DNA of 64,000 nt from CAVXFL01 sp963761015 (GTDB lineage Bacteria; Pseudomonadota; Alphaproteobacteria; Acetobacterales; Acetobacteraceae), in the NCBI GenBank assembly GCA_963761015.1, contig CAVXFL010000011.1, positions 1 to 64,000 of the forward strand. Reading direction: 5' to 3'. Under the pieces are notes generated by a model. It saw nothing but the letters and a program-made list of their open reading frames with translations. It was not told the DNA's origin and did not search any database. A program made the translations under genes and the position numbers. The stretch's first letter is position 1, and every line of letters starts with the position of its first letter. Below are positions 27,393-35,129 of this stretch, piece after piece.

Positions 27393-28280
27393 ATGGATAT
27401 CGGAGTCGTGGGCCTCGGCCCGATGGGTGCCGCAATGGCGCAGACCTTGATCCGCGCCGGGCACAAGCTGACGGTCTGGAACCGCACGCCGGAGAGGGTG
27501 ACGCCGCTGCTGCGGGAGGGCGCCCGCGCAGCGAGGACGCCGGCAGAAGCCTCGGACCGCGAGGCGGTGCTTACCTCGGTCGCCGATGACGAGGCGCTGT
27601 CGGCGGTGGTGCTCGGCCCAGACGGGGTGGCATCCGGTCTGCCGCGCGGCGCAGCGCATATTTCCACCAGCACCATCTCGATGCAGCTTTCGGAACGGCT
27701 CACCGGCGCGCACGCGGAGCGGGGCCAGGTGTTCGTGGCTGCTCCGGTGCTCGGCCGACCGCCGGCTGCCGCGGTAGGCGAGCTGTTCGTTATCGCCGGC
27801 GGTGCGGCGGCGGCAATCGATCAGGTGCGGCCAGTTCTGCAAGCAATTGGGCAACGGACGTTTGTCTTAGGCGAGCAGCCGAAGCAAGCGAACTTGGTAA
27901 AGCTGTGCGCCAACTTCATGATTTTCTCAACCGTCGAGCAATTGAGCGAGGTGTTCGCGATCTGCGCCAAAGAGGGCTTGGACAAGGCGGGGGTGTTTGA
28001 GTTTCTCACCAACAGTTTCTACACAGCGCCGGTGCATAAGAATTATGGTTCGCTGATTGTGGAGGAGAAATTTGATCCACCGGGCGCGAAAGTCACGCTG
28101 GGGCACAAGGATAACAGGCTGTTTCTCGCGGCGGGTGAAGCTCTGTCCGTGCCGCTGCCGTATGCCTCGGTCTTGCGCGATCGCTTCCTGACCACGATTG
28201 CGCGGGGCGAGGAAGCATTGGATTTCGCGGTGCTCTCGCGCCGGGCGCGCGAGGATGCGGGTTTGGAAAATCCGCGTTGA
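27393..28280 (+). CDS. NAD(P)-dependent beta-hydroxyacid dehydrogenase family protein
   Basis: This is a 295-residue protein of the 3-hydroxyisobutyrate/tartronate-semialdehyde reductase superfamily. It has the dinucleotide motif IGVVGLGPMGAAMAQTLIRAGH, the substrate-binding STSTIS block, and the catalytic Lys in NLVKLCANFMIF followed by KDNRLFLAAGEALSVPLP. It reduces or oxidises small 3-hydroxy acids or semialdehydes in the cytoplasm; the exact substrate is not readable. It starts at ATG 27393 behind ACACGGAGGACG. It is separated from the DAK operon by the hydrolase and IS1380 scar, so co-regulation with it is uncertain. Confidence 0.88.
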   Translation: MDIGVVGLGPMGAAMAQTLIRAGHKLTVWNRTPERVTPLLREGARAARTPAEASDREAVLTSVADDEALSAVVLGPDGVASGLPRGAAHISTSTISMQLSERLTGAHAERGQVFVAAPVLGRPPAAAVGELFVIAGGAAAAIDQVRPVLQAIGQRTFVLGEQPKQANLVKLCANFMIFSTVEQLSEVFAICAKEGLDKAGVFEFLTNSFYTAPVHKNYGSLIVEEKFDPPGAKVTLGHKDNRLFLAAGEALSVPLPYASVLRDRFLTTIARGEEALDFAVLSRRAREDAGLENPR

Positions 28281-28397
28281 GCCAAGGACGCGGTCAGACA
28301 GAAAGAAAATTAAATACCGCCATGTGCTGGCAGCCGAAATAGGTATCGGTCTTATCCGTGGCTCACGTACATGCTCGGTGGGATGAAGGGGGAAGTG

Positions 28398-28496
28398 ATG
28401 TCAATCACGAGGGATGTCTTCGCCACCGCGTTCCGGCCATTGAGCGAAGGCGGTGCCCGCTCATGCACGTTTGGAGTGGGAGGATCTGAGCGATGA
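28398..28496 (+). CDS. Possible 32-residue coupled upstream ORF
   Basis: This short ORF begins at ATG 28398 behind AGGGGGAAGTG and ends with a TGA that overlaps the ATG of the deacetylase gene (ATGA, 28493-28496). The frame stays open for some distance upstream of the ATG, so it may instead be the tail of a decayed gene. Product start: MSITRDVFATAFRPLS. No family was recognised. Confidence 0.3.
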   Translation: MSITRDVFATAFRPLSEGGARSCTFGVGGSER

Positions 28497-29393
28497 AACT
28501 CCCCGGCCACGATCGCTACGACTTCAATGCAATTCATCGGCGGCCGACATACGAATGGCCGAATGGGTCGCGTTTGGCGTTTACCATTTGCAACAACATC
28601 GAGTACTTCGCGTTTGGTGCCGGGCTTGGTAGCGACAGCGCTTCTCCGGGGGCTCCGCAGACGCAACGCAACTTTGCCTGGCGGGACTATGGCAATCGCG
28701 TGGGCATCTGGGCCTACTTCGATCTGCTCGACGAATTTGGTTTGCCAGCATCGCACAATGTCAATTCGGCGGTTTTGGAAGCCTGTCCGGAAATCAGCGA
28801 GCGGTTGAACCAGCGGGGCGATGAATACATCGGACATGGTCGTACCAACGCCGAGCGCCAGGACGGTCTATGGGAGGAGGACGAAGCGAGGCTTATCGCG
28901 GAATGCACGGCCGTTCTGACGAAATATGCGGGAAAGCCCCCACGCGGCTGGCTCGGCCCCTACATAGCCCAGAGCACAAATACCTTGGATTTACTGAAGG
29001 AGGCGGGCTATGAATACGTGATGGATTGGCCGGCCGACGATCAGCCATTTTGGATGCGGACGCGCTCCGGGCCTATACTGTCGATTTCCGTACCCTCTCG
29101 ACATAAACGACAGTCCTGCAATGATTTTCCGGCAACATTCTGCGCGAGATTTCGAGGAGATGATCGTCGATCAATTTCAAGAGATGTTCAGGCGCTCGGC
29201 CAAATATCCTCTGCTGTTCGCCATATCCGTACATCCGTTCGTCATCGGCCAGCCGTTCCGTATGGAACGACTGCGTCGGGCGCTGGATCACGTGCTCAAG
29301 CACCGGGATGATTTGTGGATAACCGTTCCTGGCGAGGTTGCCGATCATTGCCGCAATCTGCCGCCTGGGACTGTACCCGGCTCGCTTCCGTAG
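28493..29393 (+). CDS. Polysaccharide deacetylase family protein (frameshift)
   Basis: This is a ~299-residue NodB-fold hydrolase of the allantoinase/cyclic-imidase-like branch. Landmarks are NNIEYFAFGAG, WRDYGNRVGIWAYFDLLDEFGLPASHNVNSAVLE, GDEYIGHGRTN and RGWLGPYIAQSTNTLDLLKEAGYEYVMDWPADDQPF. One extra T in ATTTCC at about 29088-29090 breaks the frame. Correcting it gives LSIPYPLDINDSPAMIF, and the C-terminus ends at TAG 29393. Family members hydrolyse C-N bonds of acetylated sugars, cyclic ureides or imides. It follows the dehydrogenase gene in the same direction. Confidence 0.82.
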
Positions 29394-29422
29394 TGCGCAT
29401 GCCACCGGGGCCTTTCCTGCAC

Positions 29423-29467
29423 GGTGGGTGCCGGCGGGGTTTGAACCTGCGACCTCCGCGGTGTGAA
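29423..29467 (-). tRNA. tRNA 3' fragment (Val-CAC-like), possible attachment site
   Basis: Read on the minus strand, TTCACACCGCGGAGGTC resembles an anticodon loop and 3' anticodon stem, GCAGGTTCAAACCCCGC forms a T-arm, and CGGCACC an acceptor strand. The 5' half (D-arm, 5' acceptor) is absent, and the sequence on that side does not pair. A 3' tRNA piece without a 5' half is typical of the att site left by a tRNA-targeting integrase. No integrase gene is in the window. Confidence 0.45.
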
Positions 29468-29564
29468 GCCGTTGCGCGAAGTGGTCGAGGCGCAGCCCGC
29501 CTTCGGTTTACGGACTCTACACATGTGCCAAGGCCGGGCGACCCCGATCGATGGTTCTGGGACA

Positions 29565-29712
29565 TTGTTCCCCACGTAACGTGGGATGAACCGCACGACA
29601 GTCGGCCCCCCGGCACAGCCCTTTTGCGTTCCCCCGCCCTGTGGGATCAGCCGCTACACTTCGCCTGACGCGAACTAGGGCGAATATATTCCCCACGCTA
29701 CGGGATGGACCG
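29565..29712 (+). CRISPR. Decayed type I-E-like CRISPR array, three repeats and two spacers
   Basis: There are three degenerate repeats at 29565-29593, 29626-29653 and 29686-29712. All contain TTCCCC near the start, GGGAT in the second half and CCG at the end. The first (TTGTTCCCCACG and GTGGGATGAACCG halves) is close to the known I-E consensus (GTTCCCCGCG / GGGGATAAACCG). The intervening segments 29594-29625 and 29654-29685 are both exactly 32 bp, the canonical I-E spacer length. No cas genes or leader are visible. The size spread (29, 28, 27 bp) and mutations suggest an abandoned array. Confidence 0.6.
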
Positions 29713-29726
29713 ATCGTGCTATTTCT

Positions 29727-29760
29727 CGGGATATTCCGCAGAATTCTGCGGAATATCCCG
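29727..29760. repeat. Perfect 34-bp palindrome
   Basis: The arm CGGGATATTCCGCAGAA (29727-29743) is followed at once by its exact complement (29744-29760), centred on GAATTC. It lies between two converging genes and 14 bp after the last CRISPR-like repeat. Neither strand shows a T-run after it, so a simple terminator is not supported. Confidence 0.85.
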
Positions 29761-29802
29761 CCCGGCAATGGCGGCAGGGGTCGGGACCGGGCGACTGGAC
29801 CC

Positions 29803-30204
29803 TTATTGGGACATGGCGGGCGGGATGCGATACAGTCGGCCGGTCGCGTCCAGATCGCCGATGGTCCAATCGCCGCCGACGCCCACGATCATCCAGCGCA
29901 GGATGGCCCAGAGATCGTGGTCGAGAGTCGCGTCTTCGAGCGGTTCGAGCGCCGGGACGAGGGCGTAGATTTCCAGCCCGGCGGGAAACGCCTCGCCGCT
30001 GCGCCCGATGAACACGAATTCGTAGGCCAAGCCGGACGGCGCGGCGACGTAACCTGGGCGCGCGAGCGCGACCCGGTCCAGATCGAAGCCGCGGACGAAG
30101 AAATCGCGGAACTCCGGATAGTGGCCGATGCGATGTTCGGCGAGCGCGAACTCGCGGCGGAATTCGGCGCCTTCCGGCTCGGCGATGATGCGAACCTCGG
30201 TCAT
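29803..30204 (-). CDS. Hypothetical protein, 133 residues
   Basis: I do not recognise this acidic cytoplasmic protein, which starts MTEVRIIAEPEGAEFRREFALAEH. It is rich in aromatic and acidic residues (HYPEFRDFFVRGFDLDRVALARPGYV; YALVPALEPLEDATLDHDLWAILRWMIVGVGGDW), with no signal peptide or membrane segment. Its start at ATG 30204 is 2 bp from the stop of the dehalogenase-like gene upstream, so the two are surely co-transcribed. Codon usage (GC3-rich) looks native. Confidence 0.7.
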   Translation of the reverse strand: MTEVRIIAEPEGAEFRREFALAEHRIGHYPEFRDFFVRGFDLDRVALARPGYVAAPSGLAYEFVFIGRSGEAFPAGLEIYALVPALEPLEDATLDHDLWAILRWMIVGVGGDWTIGDLDATGRLYRIPPAMSQ

Positions 30205-30206
30205 GC

Positions 30207-31151
30207 TCAGCTCCCCTGCCCGATCCGTTGCAGGAAATCGACGATGATCGCGGCGATTTCGGGCCCCAAATCCTCCTGCAGGAAATGCCGCCCGGTGACC
30301 AAATGCGGCCCCTCGGCGTGCGGCAGCAGCACCTTGAAGCGGGTCGCGAAGGTGGCGTGGTCAAACACGTCGTCCTCGCGCCCCCATACGATGGTGGCCG
30401 GCAGCTTGCAGGCGGCGAGTTGGCTCTCCAGCCAGCGGAAGCGCGGCACGGCGCGGGCGGCCTCGTCGAGCGGAATCCAGCGCGGCCAGACCCAGGTGAG
30501 CAGCCGCGTCGCCGGGTCGGGCAGCACGGCGGTATAGGCCGCCTGCGCCTCGGCGCGGAATTTCTGGCGGTCCACGACCGAGAGATAGACGCCCCGCTCG
30601 GCGAGCACGTTGTGGCGGCCGAGCAGATACGGGCCGACCAGCGGGGCGTGCATCATGCGCCAAGGAAAGATGCGGGTGTGGAACGCCGCGGGCGGCAGCG
30701 GCCAGGCCCAGGTGCTCATGATCGCCAGCGCCCGCACGCGCGCCGGGTTGGCCAGCGCGAAGCCGAGCCCGGTGGGGCCGCCCCAGTCGTGGCAGACCAG
30801 GGTGACGCGCCCGAGGTCGAGCGCGCGCATCAGCGCGGTGAGGTTGGCGATATGGCCGTCCAGGCTGTGCGCCTGCTCGATGGTCGGTTTCTCCGACAGA
30901 CCGAAGCCGATCATGTCGGGCACGATCACGCGATACCCAGCCGCCGTGAGCGGGCGGACCATGTGGCGGTAGAGAAACCCCCAGGTCGGATTGCCGTGCA
31001 GCAGCACGACGGGATCGCCCCGGCCCTCGTCGATATAATGCATGCGCCAGCCGTTCACGCGGGCGAAGCGCGGCGGGTAGGGCCATTGCGCGCGCGTCTC
31101 GGCGGGCAACAGGAGCACGTCGGAGGTTGCGCTCGGCGTCGGCTCGGCCAT
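30207..31151 (-). CDS. Alpha/beta hydrolase, haloalkane dehalogenase-like
   Basis: This 314-residue alpha/beta-hydrolase has the oxyanion motif LLHGNPTWGFLYRH (residue ~51), the nucleophile elbow LVCHDWGGPTGLGFAL (Asp ~122), an acid residue in IVWGREDDVFD and the catalytic His in EGPHLVTGRHFLQED. An Asp nucleophile flanked by HxW is the haloalkane dehalogenase pattern; epoxide hydrolases share it, so the substrate is open. ATG 31151 gives the family-like N-terminus. It is transcribed together with the downstream 133-residue hypothetical gene. Confidence 0.85.
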   Translation of the reverse strand: MAEPTPSATSDVLLLPAETRAQWPYPPRFARVNGWRMHYIDEGRGDPVVLLHGNPTWGFLYRHMVRPLTAAGYRVIVPDMIGFGLSEKPTIEQAHSLDGHIANLTALMRALDLGRVTLVCHDWGGPTGLGFALANPARVRALAIMSTWAWPLPPAAFHTRIFPWRMMHAPLVGPYLLGRHNVLAERGVYLSVVDRQKFRAEAQAAYTAVLPDPATRLLTWVWPRWIPLDEAARAVPRFRWLESQLAACKLPATIVWGREDDVFDHATFATRFKVLLPHAEGPHLVTGRHFLQEDLGPEIAAIIVDFLQRIGQGS

Positions 31152-31314
31152 TGGGTCGCTCCCGGCAGCGGCGGCGATGATTCGGCGATGCCGCCGGGCG
31201 CGCAAGGCCGGGGAACCGCCGCCGCCATCGGGCGTCGAACGGTCTCACGCGCGCGCGATGCCAAGCGCCATGCTTGCAACGGGAATCTGCTTTGCGATTC
31301 GTAAGCCTAGCGTC

Positions 31315-31330
31315 AATAAGCTAGCTTATT
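31315..31330. promoter_or_regulatory. 16-bp perfect palindrome upstream of exported-protein gene
   Basis: AATAAGCTAGCTTATT is perfectly symmetric. It lies 40 bp upstream of the -35 box at 31370 in an unusually AT-rich patch, consistent with a regulator-binding site. Confidence 0.4.
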
Positions 31331-31369
31331 AAATTCCTCCGCGACACAGGCGGAGTCGCCCAGCAGATG

Positions 31370-31398
31370 TTGACATCGTAAACAGGAATGGCTATTGT
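31370..31398 (+). promoter_or_regulatory. Sigma-70-like promoter
   Basis: There is a perfect -35 TTGACA at 31370-31375 and TATTGT at 31393-31398 with a 17-bp spacer, 49 bp before the start codon of the small exported-protein gene. This is the best promoter match I found in the window. Confidence 0.6.
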
Positions 31399-31404
31399 TT
31401 ACGA
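31376..31404. promoter_or_regulatory. Operator: inverted repeat overlapping the promoter
   Basis: TCGTAAACA (31376-31384) and TGTTTACGA (31396-31404) form a perfect 9-bp inverted repeat separated by 11 bp, one helical turn centre to centre for a dimeric repressor. It covers the spacer and the -10 box, so binding would block transcription. The repressor is not encoded next to it. Confidence 0.55.
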
Positions 31405-31446
31405 CATACACATCGGCGGGCCGAAGCCTGCAGCAGGAGAGAAAAG

Positions 31447-31803
31447 ATGAAACACCTGATCCTTGCGTCCGCGGCGGTGCTGAGCCTCGCCACCGCTGGC
31501 TCCGCGCTCGCGGCGCGCCCGCAGGTAAAGCTCCAGGAACTCGCGGCGTCCGGACGTCCGCAGCCCCAGACCGACGCCCAGAGCACGAATTACGCGTGGA
31601 ACGGCATGCCGGTGCAGAACACCGCCGCTCGTGCCACGCAGCTCGCCGCTGGGCAGCATCCGCAGGCCGACACCGACCGTCGCGCGACCCAGCTCGCGGC
31701 CGGCGGCGGCAACCATCCGGATGCGGTCACCAACGCCCACGCGACCCAGCTCGCGGCGTCGGGCATCGACTACGTGCGCCGCTCGCACGGCCAGTACACC
31801 TGA
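31447..31803 (+). CDS. Small exported protein with ATQLAA repeats
   Basis: This 118-residue protein has a clear Sec signal peptide (MKHLILASAAVLSLATAGSALA, cleavage near residue 22). The mature part contains three spaced repeats: ARATQLAAG, RRATQLAAG and AHATQLAAS, with His/Gln/Asn-rich linkers. No catalytic motif or family was recognised. It starts at ATG 31447 behind AGCAGGAGAGAAAAG. It is controlled by the strong promoter/operator just upstream, so it is probably an induced periplasmic protein. Confidence 0.75.
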   Translation: MKHLILASAAVLSLATAGSALAARPQVKLQELAASGRPQPQTDAQSTNYAWNGMPVQNTAARATQLAAGQHPQADTDRRATQLAAGGGNHPDAVTNAHATQLAASGIDYVRRSHGQYT

Positions 31804-31867
31804 ACGGCCAGTCACGCCTAAACGGGCCATACGCCTGAGCGGTCGAACGCCCAGGCGGCCCGCCCGA

Positions 31868-32557
31868 TCACGGGCGCGCGGCCCCGGGACCCTCGCGGGT
31901 TCCGGGGCGCGCGCCCGGTTCTTTTCCGGCCTCCTCGGCCATCAGGCGCTCGGCCTGCTCGGCCAGTCGGGCCTCGTTCCGCCTCACGAAAATGGCGCCG
32001 GCCACGATCGCCACGGCGGCGATGACCCCGAACGCGATGCCGAGCGGCTTGGCGACCTCGGTGACGGCCTTGCCGAGCGCATAGGCGCCGAAGCCGTAAA
32101 GGCAAGCCCACACGATCCCGCCGAGCGCGTTGTAGCGCAAGAAATCCTTCCAGTGCATGTGATTGGCGCCGGCCAGCAGCGCCGCGAACGTGCGCAGAAT
32201 GGCGACGAAGCGGCCGAAGAACACGACCTTACCGCCATGGCGGCGGAACAAAAACTGACCGAGCGCCAGCCTGTGCTCGTCGAGGCCGATGCGACGCCCG
32301 AACCGCGCGAGCACCCGGTAGCCGATCTCGCGCCCAATGAGATAGCCGATATTGTCGCCGATGATGGCCCCGGCCGCGGCCGCGGCGACAATCAGGCCGA
32401 TATTGAGCTGGTGCGTGGCGCCAGCGAACAGCGCGGCGGCGATGACCATGGTCTCGCCGGGCAGCGGCACGCCCATGCTCTCCAGCCCGATCACGCCGCC
32501 GACCAGCCAATAGCCGAAACGGTGCAGCAGGTGCGGCACGGCGTGCAGCGGCAACAT
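31868..32557 (-). CDS. DedA/SNARE-associated family membrane protein
   Basis: This is a 229-residue integral membrane protein of the DedA (VTT) family. Landmarks are GLESMGVPLPGETMVIAAALFAG, GDNIGYLIGREIGYRVLARFGRRIGL, GGKVVFFGRFVAILRTFAALLAGANHM and FLRYNALGGIVWACLYGFGAYALGK. DedA proteins act in lipid (undecaprenyl phosphate or phospholipid) flipping and envelope homeostasis. The GGKVVFFGRF...R block carries the essential basic residues. ATG 32557, after GAGGG, is chosen; the frame continues far upstream but into a different gene. The 3' end overlaps a long GC hairpin (about 31878-31925). Confidence 0.88.
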   Translation of the reverse strand: MLPLHAVPHLLHRFGYWLVGGVIGLESMGVPLPGETMVIAAALFAGATHQLNIGLIVAAAAAGAIIGDNIGYLIGREIGYRVLARFGRRIGLDEHRLALGQFLFRRHGGKVVFFGRFVAILRTFAALLAGANHMHWKDFLRYNALGGIVWACLYGFGAYALGKAVTEVAKPLGIAFGVIAAVAIVAGAIFVRRNEARLAEQAERLMAEEAGKEPGARPGTREGPGAARP

Positions 32558-32748
32558 GATTGGGTCCCTCGGCCGCGTGGCCGGCCGCAGGTTGCAACGC
32601 CGCCTGGGCCCGCCGAGGTGCGACCGACCCGGCCTTGCGCAGCTTGGCGGCGTCACAAGGGCTTTATACCGGCCTGATTGAGAAATGGTTCGGGCCCAGC
32701 CCCGAATCCATTCCCGCCCGAGAGGCGGCGGGGACGGCGGCGGGCGGC

Positions 32749-33145
32749 TCAGGCGCCGCCGCAACTGTGCTCGGAATCCGGCAAGGTCCAGGAACTCCAG
32801 GGTCCGCAGGTTGGTGGTGGTGTAGAAGCGCCCGCGATTGTCGCCGGGCGGACAGTCCTCGGGCAGCTTGACCAGGCAGACCAGAACCCGATCGCCGCGC
32901 CGCGAGTGCTGGATCGCGGGCACCTCGTCGTCCGAGACCTGATAGCCGCGATTAGCGAAGCTCACCGCCGAGCCGGAGTTGGGGATCGCCTTGCCGGTAT
33001 CGCCGTCTTCCAAGCGCTGGCCGATCTTGCTGATCCTGGTTTCGCCGCACTGCCCGACGCGGGTCGGCAGCGCCGCGGAGCGAGCCTCCGCCGACAGCGA
33101 AATCAGCAGACCCGCTGCGGCCAGAATGACCGTTCCCCGACCCAT
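32749..33145 (-). CDS. Small exported protein, DSxHxCGGA type (frameshift)
   Basis: This ~131-residue secreted protein has signal peptide MGRGTVILAAAGLLISLSAEARSAA. RVGQCGETRISKIGQRLED, VSFANRGYQVSDDEVPAIQHSRRGDRVLVCLVKLPEDCPPGDNRGRFYTTTNLRT follows. One extra base near 32797 breaks the frame; correcting it gives the ending WTLPDSEHSCGGA, a terminal motif I recall from uncharacterised exported proteins of this type. Four cysteines could form disulfides. Function is unknown. Confidence 0.65.
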
Positions 33146-33181
33146 CGCTTCCTCCTGCCCAGCCTTGTTCCCGGACAGTAA

Positions 33182-33215
33182 CCACCGGGCGGAATGCTGA
33201 CAATCCGCCCGGTGG
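33182..33215 (-). terminator. Strong hairpin between two small exported-protein genes
   Basis: A perfect 12-bp stem CCACCGGGCGGA / TCCGCCCGGTGG with a 10-nt loop lies between the exported-protein gene that starts at 33525 and the next gene start at 33145. It is well placed to terminate the upstream transcript, although no U-tract follows. Confidence 0.5.
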
Positions 33216-33236
33216 CCGGGACGCTACATGGTCGGA

Positions 33237-33525
33237 TCAGGCGTAGTGGCCAGGGAATCCAGTGCCGCGGAATCCAGCGGCCGAAACGCCAATGGCCGGG
33301 GACCACGTGGCCGGGAATCCACGCGCCGCGCCAGTGGCGCCACCGGGGCCCGACACGCCAAACCCGCCGGTAGCCGTTCCACACCCAGACGACGTTCTGC
33401 ACCGAGGCCGACGGCGTGGTCGCGACGTGGTCGGTGCCGGTCATCGGAACCGACGCAGCGTTGGCCGATTGCCAACCGACCAGCGGCGCCGCGATCACGA
33501 CGCCAGCGAGAAGCAGTTTGCGCAT
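33237..33525 (-). CDS. Small Trp/Arg/His-rich exported protein (frameshift at 3' end)
   Basis: It starts MRKLLLAGVVIAAPLVGWQSANAA (signal peptide) and continues with VVWVWNGYRRVWRVGPRWRHWRGAWIPGHVVPGHWRFGRWIPRHW, a repetitive Trp/His/Arg/Gly segment typical of YXWxxG-type periplasmic proteins. The uncorrected frame runs to 33103, through the hairpin and into the next gene. A +1 correction near 33250 instead gives HWIPGHYA and a stop at 33237, just before the hairpin, which I consider the real end. Function is unknown. Confidence 0.6.
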
Positions 33526-33812
33526 TCGCGGTTACCTCCTCTCTCACGCAAGGTGTATTGCCAAGAAGGGAGTGGCCCCTTCCCGCCCCTAAAGAAAGCA
33601 GGCTGCCTGCGAGTTTTCGCAATCTCCGGAATGTGAAACGGTGTATTAACGCCGATTTGCACACAGTTCGCTTTGTTACTGTGGTTTATTCTTCAAGTAG
33701 CCTGCCGCGCTACTGATCATCAGGTGGTTGCTTCGGCAACCGGCCAGGGCCCGTGATGCCGGACGAAGCCGGCGGGTCGCTGGCGGGGAAGGTTTCGGCG
33801 ACGGTCTCGTCG
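33526..33812. other. Intergenic region, no supported gene
   Basis: A short stem GAAGGG/CCCTTC lies near 33565-33582 and an AT-rich patch at about 33660-33715. The plus-strand frames across 33728-34220 are compositionally poor Arg/Ala-rich shadows. Confidence 0.5.
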
Positions 33813-33902
33813 TTACTCGCCGTTGCGCGGGGCCGGCGCGTCGCGCCCGGCCTCGTGCTTCTTGTGCTCGTCGGCGCGCGTGGCGTTCCTGCGCGGTGTC
33901 AT
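33813..33902 (-). CDS. Possible 29-residue basic small protein
   Basis: ATG 33902 is preceded by GAAGGAGATAAAG, a near-ideal ribosome-binding site with ideal spacing. It encodes MTPRRNATRADEHKKHEAGR and ends APRNGE. The peptide is highly charged. No family is known to me, and the start signal is the only support. Confidence 0.45.
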   Translation of the reverse strand: MTPRRNATRADEHKKHEAGRDAPAPRNGE

Positions 33903-33999
33903 CTTTATCTCCTTCAACTCGCTATCCGAGAAACAGACGGCGGGGGATCGCGGTTGCGGCGGGTTCGGTTCGGTTCCGCCGCCGCCGGCCGTATAGAGT

Positions 34000-35079
34000 G
34001 GCCCCGGCGCCCGGCGATCGATCGCCCTTGGCCTGACGGAGCGTTACCTGCCGCCCGATTTCACCGAGAAGCTCGCCCCGCCCGCCGCGCCGGCGCCGCA
34101 ATTCGCGGTGCATCTGGAACCGCCGGACGTCGGCCCGTGGGTGGCGGGCGATCAGCAATAGCGGGGTGCCAGGCTTCGTCACGCGCGAGAGCGGCAACCC
34201 CGGCCCGCATCTGGCGCTGATCGCGCTGACGCACGGCAACGAACTGGCCGGGGCGATCGTGCTCGATCGGCTGTTGCGCCGCGGGCTGTCGCCGCGACGC
34301 GGCCGGATCACGTTCGGCTTCGCCGATCTGGCGGCGTTGCGCGCGCTTCGACCGCCGGCAACCCACGGCCTCGCGCTTCGTCGACGAGGACATAAATCGG
34401 GTCTGGGACGAGCACGTGCTGAACAGCGGCCGGCATTCCTGCGAGTTGGACCGCGCGCGAGAGATCCAGCCATTGATCGGTTCGGTCGACGTGTTGCTCG
34501 ACCTGCATTCCATGCTCTGGCCGTCGGATCCGCTGATTCTTTGCGGCGGGTCGCCCAAGGGCCGCGCGCTCGCGCTGGCGATCGGGCAGCCGGAGCTGGT
34601 GGTGGCCGACCCCGGGCACGCGCAGCGGGCGGCGGTTGATCGACTATGCGCCGTTCGCCGAGCCGGCGACCCCGAACACGGCGGTTCTGGTCGAGGCGGG
34701 CCAGCACTGGGAGCAGGCGACCCTGGAAATGACGCTCGCGACCGTGGCCGGCCTGTTGCGCCATCTCGACATGCTCGACGAGTCCGCGGCGCGGGAGGCG
34801 GGGCTTCCCGCGCCGTGCGCCGTCGCGGGTTCCGCCGCGAGCCGCCCGCGCTACGCCGAGGTGACGTCGGTGGTCACGGCCGCCACGTCCGGCTTCGTCT
34901 TCGTGCGGCCGTTCCGCGGCGGCGAGGTGATCCCGAGCCGGGGCACGCTGATCGCGCGCGACGGCGACGACGAAATCCGCACGCCGCACGACGACTGCCT
35001 GCTGGTCATGCCGAGCCTGCGTCCCGGCCGCGGACACACCGCGATCCGGCTGGGCCGGTTCGTCGATCCGGCCCGGTAG
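34000..35079 (+). pseudogene. Succinylglutamate desuccinylase/aspartoacylase family protein, multiply frameshifted
   Basis: The conceptual ~355-residue zinc deacylase of the M14-like AstE/ASPA family is spread over three frames. In order: LTERYLPPDF and HLEPPDVGPWVAG; GFVTRESGNPGPHLALIALTHGNELAGAIVLDRLL (zinc His/Glu); SRFVDEDINRVWDEHVL; VDVLLDLHSMLWPSDPLILCGG (third zinc His); and then IDYAPFAEPATPNTAVLVEAGQHWEQATLEMT to DPAR. Shifts are at about 34153, 34375 and 34635, each +1. No clear start codon is found upstream of LTERYL. All catalytic segments survive, so this may be an assembly artefact. Confidence 0.7.
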
Positions 35080-35129
35080 GGCGTTTTCCGGCCGGGAACA
35101 GCGCGCCGGTGGGCGGCCGCGCGGCGCGA

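Noticed and set aside
29504..29564. A fourth CRISPR-like repeat upstream of 29565
   Set aside because: GGACTCTACACATGTGCC has only slight similarity, and the spacing to the first repeat is not 32 bp.
29727..29760. Palindrome as a bidirectional terminator
   Set aside because: It has no loop and no T-tract on either strand.
31878..31925. Very GC-rich hairpin at the dedA 3' end
   Set aside because: It lies within the dedA coding sequence (GARPGTREGPGAARP) and has no T-run, so it is reported only as a note.
33728..34220. Plus-strand frames of ~100-155 residues before the M14-like gene
   Set aside because: They are Arg/Ala-rich frames without motifs; the minus-strand 29-residue ORF and the M14-like N-terminus explain the region better.
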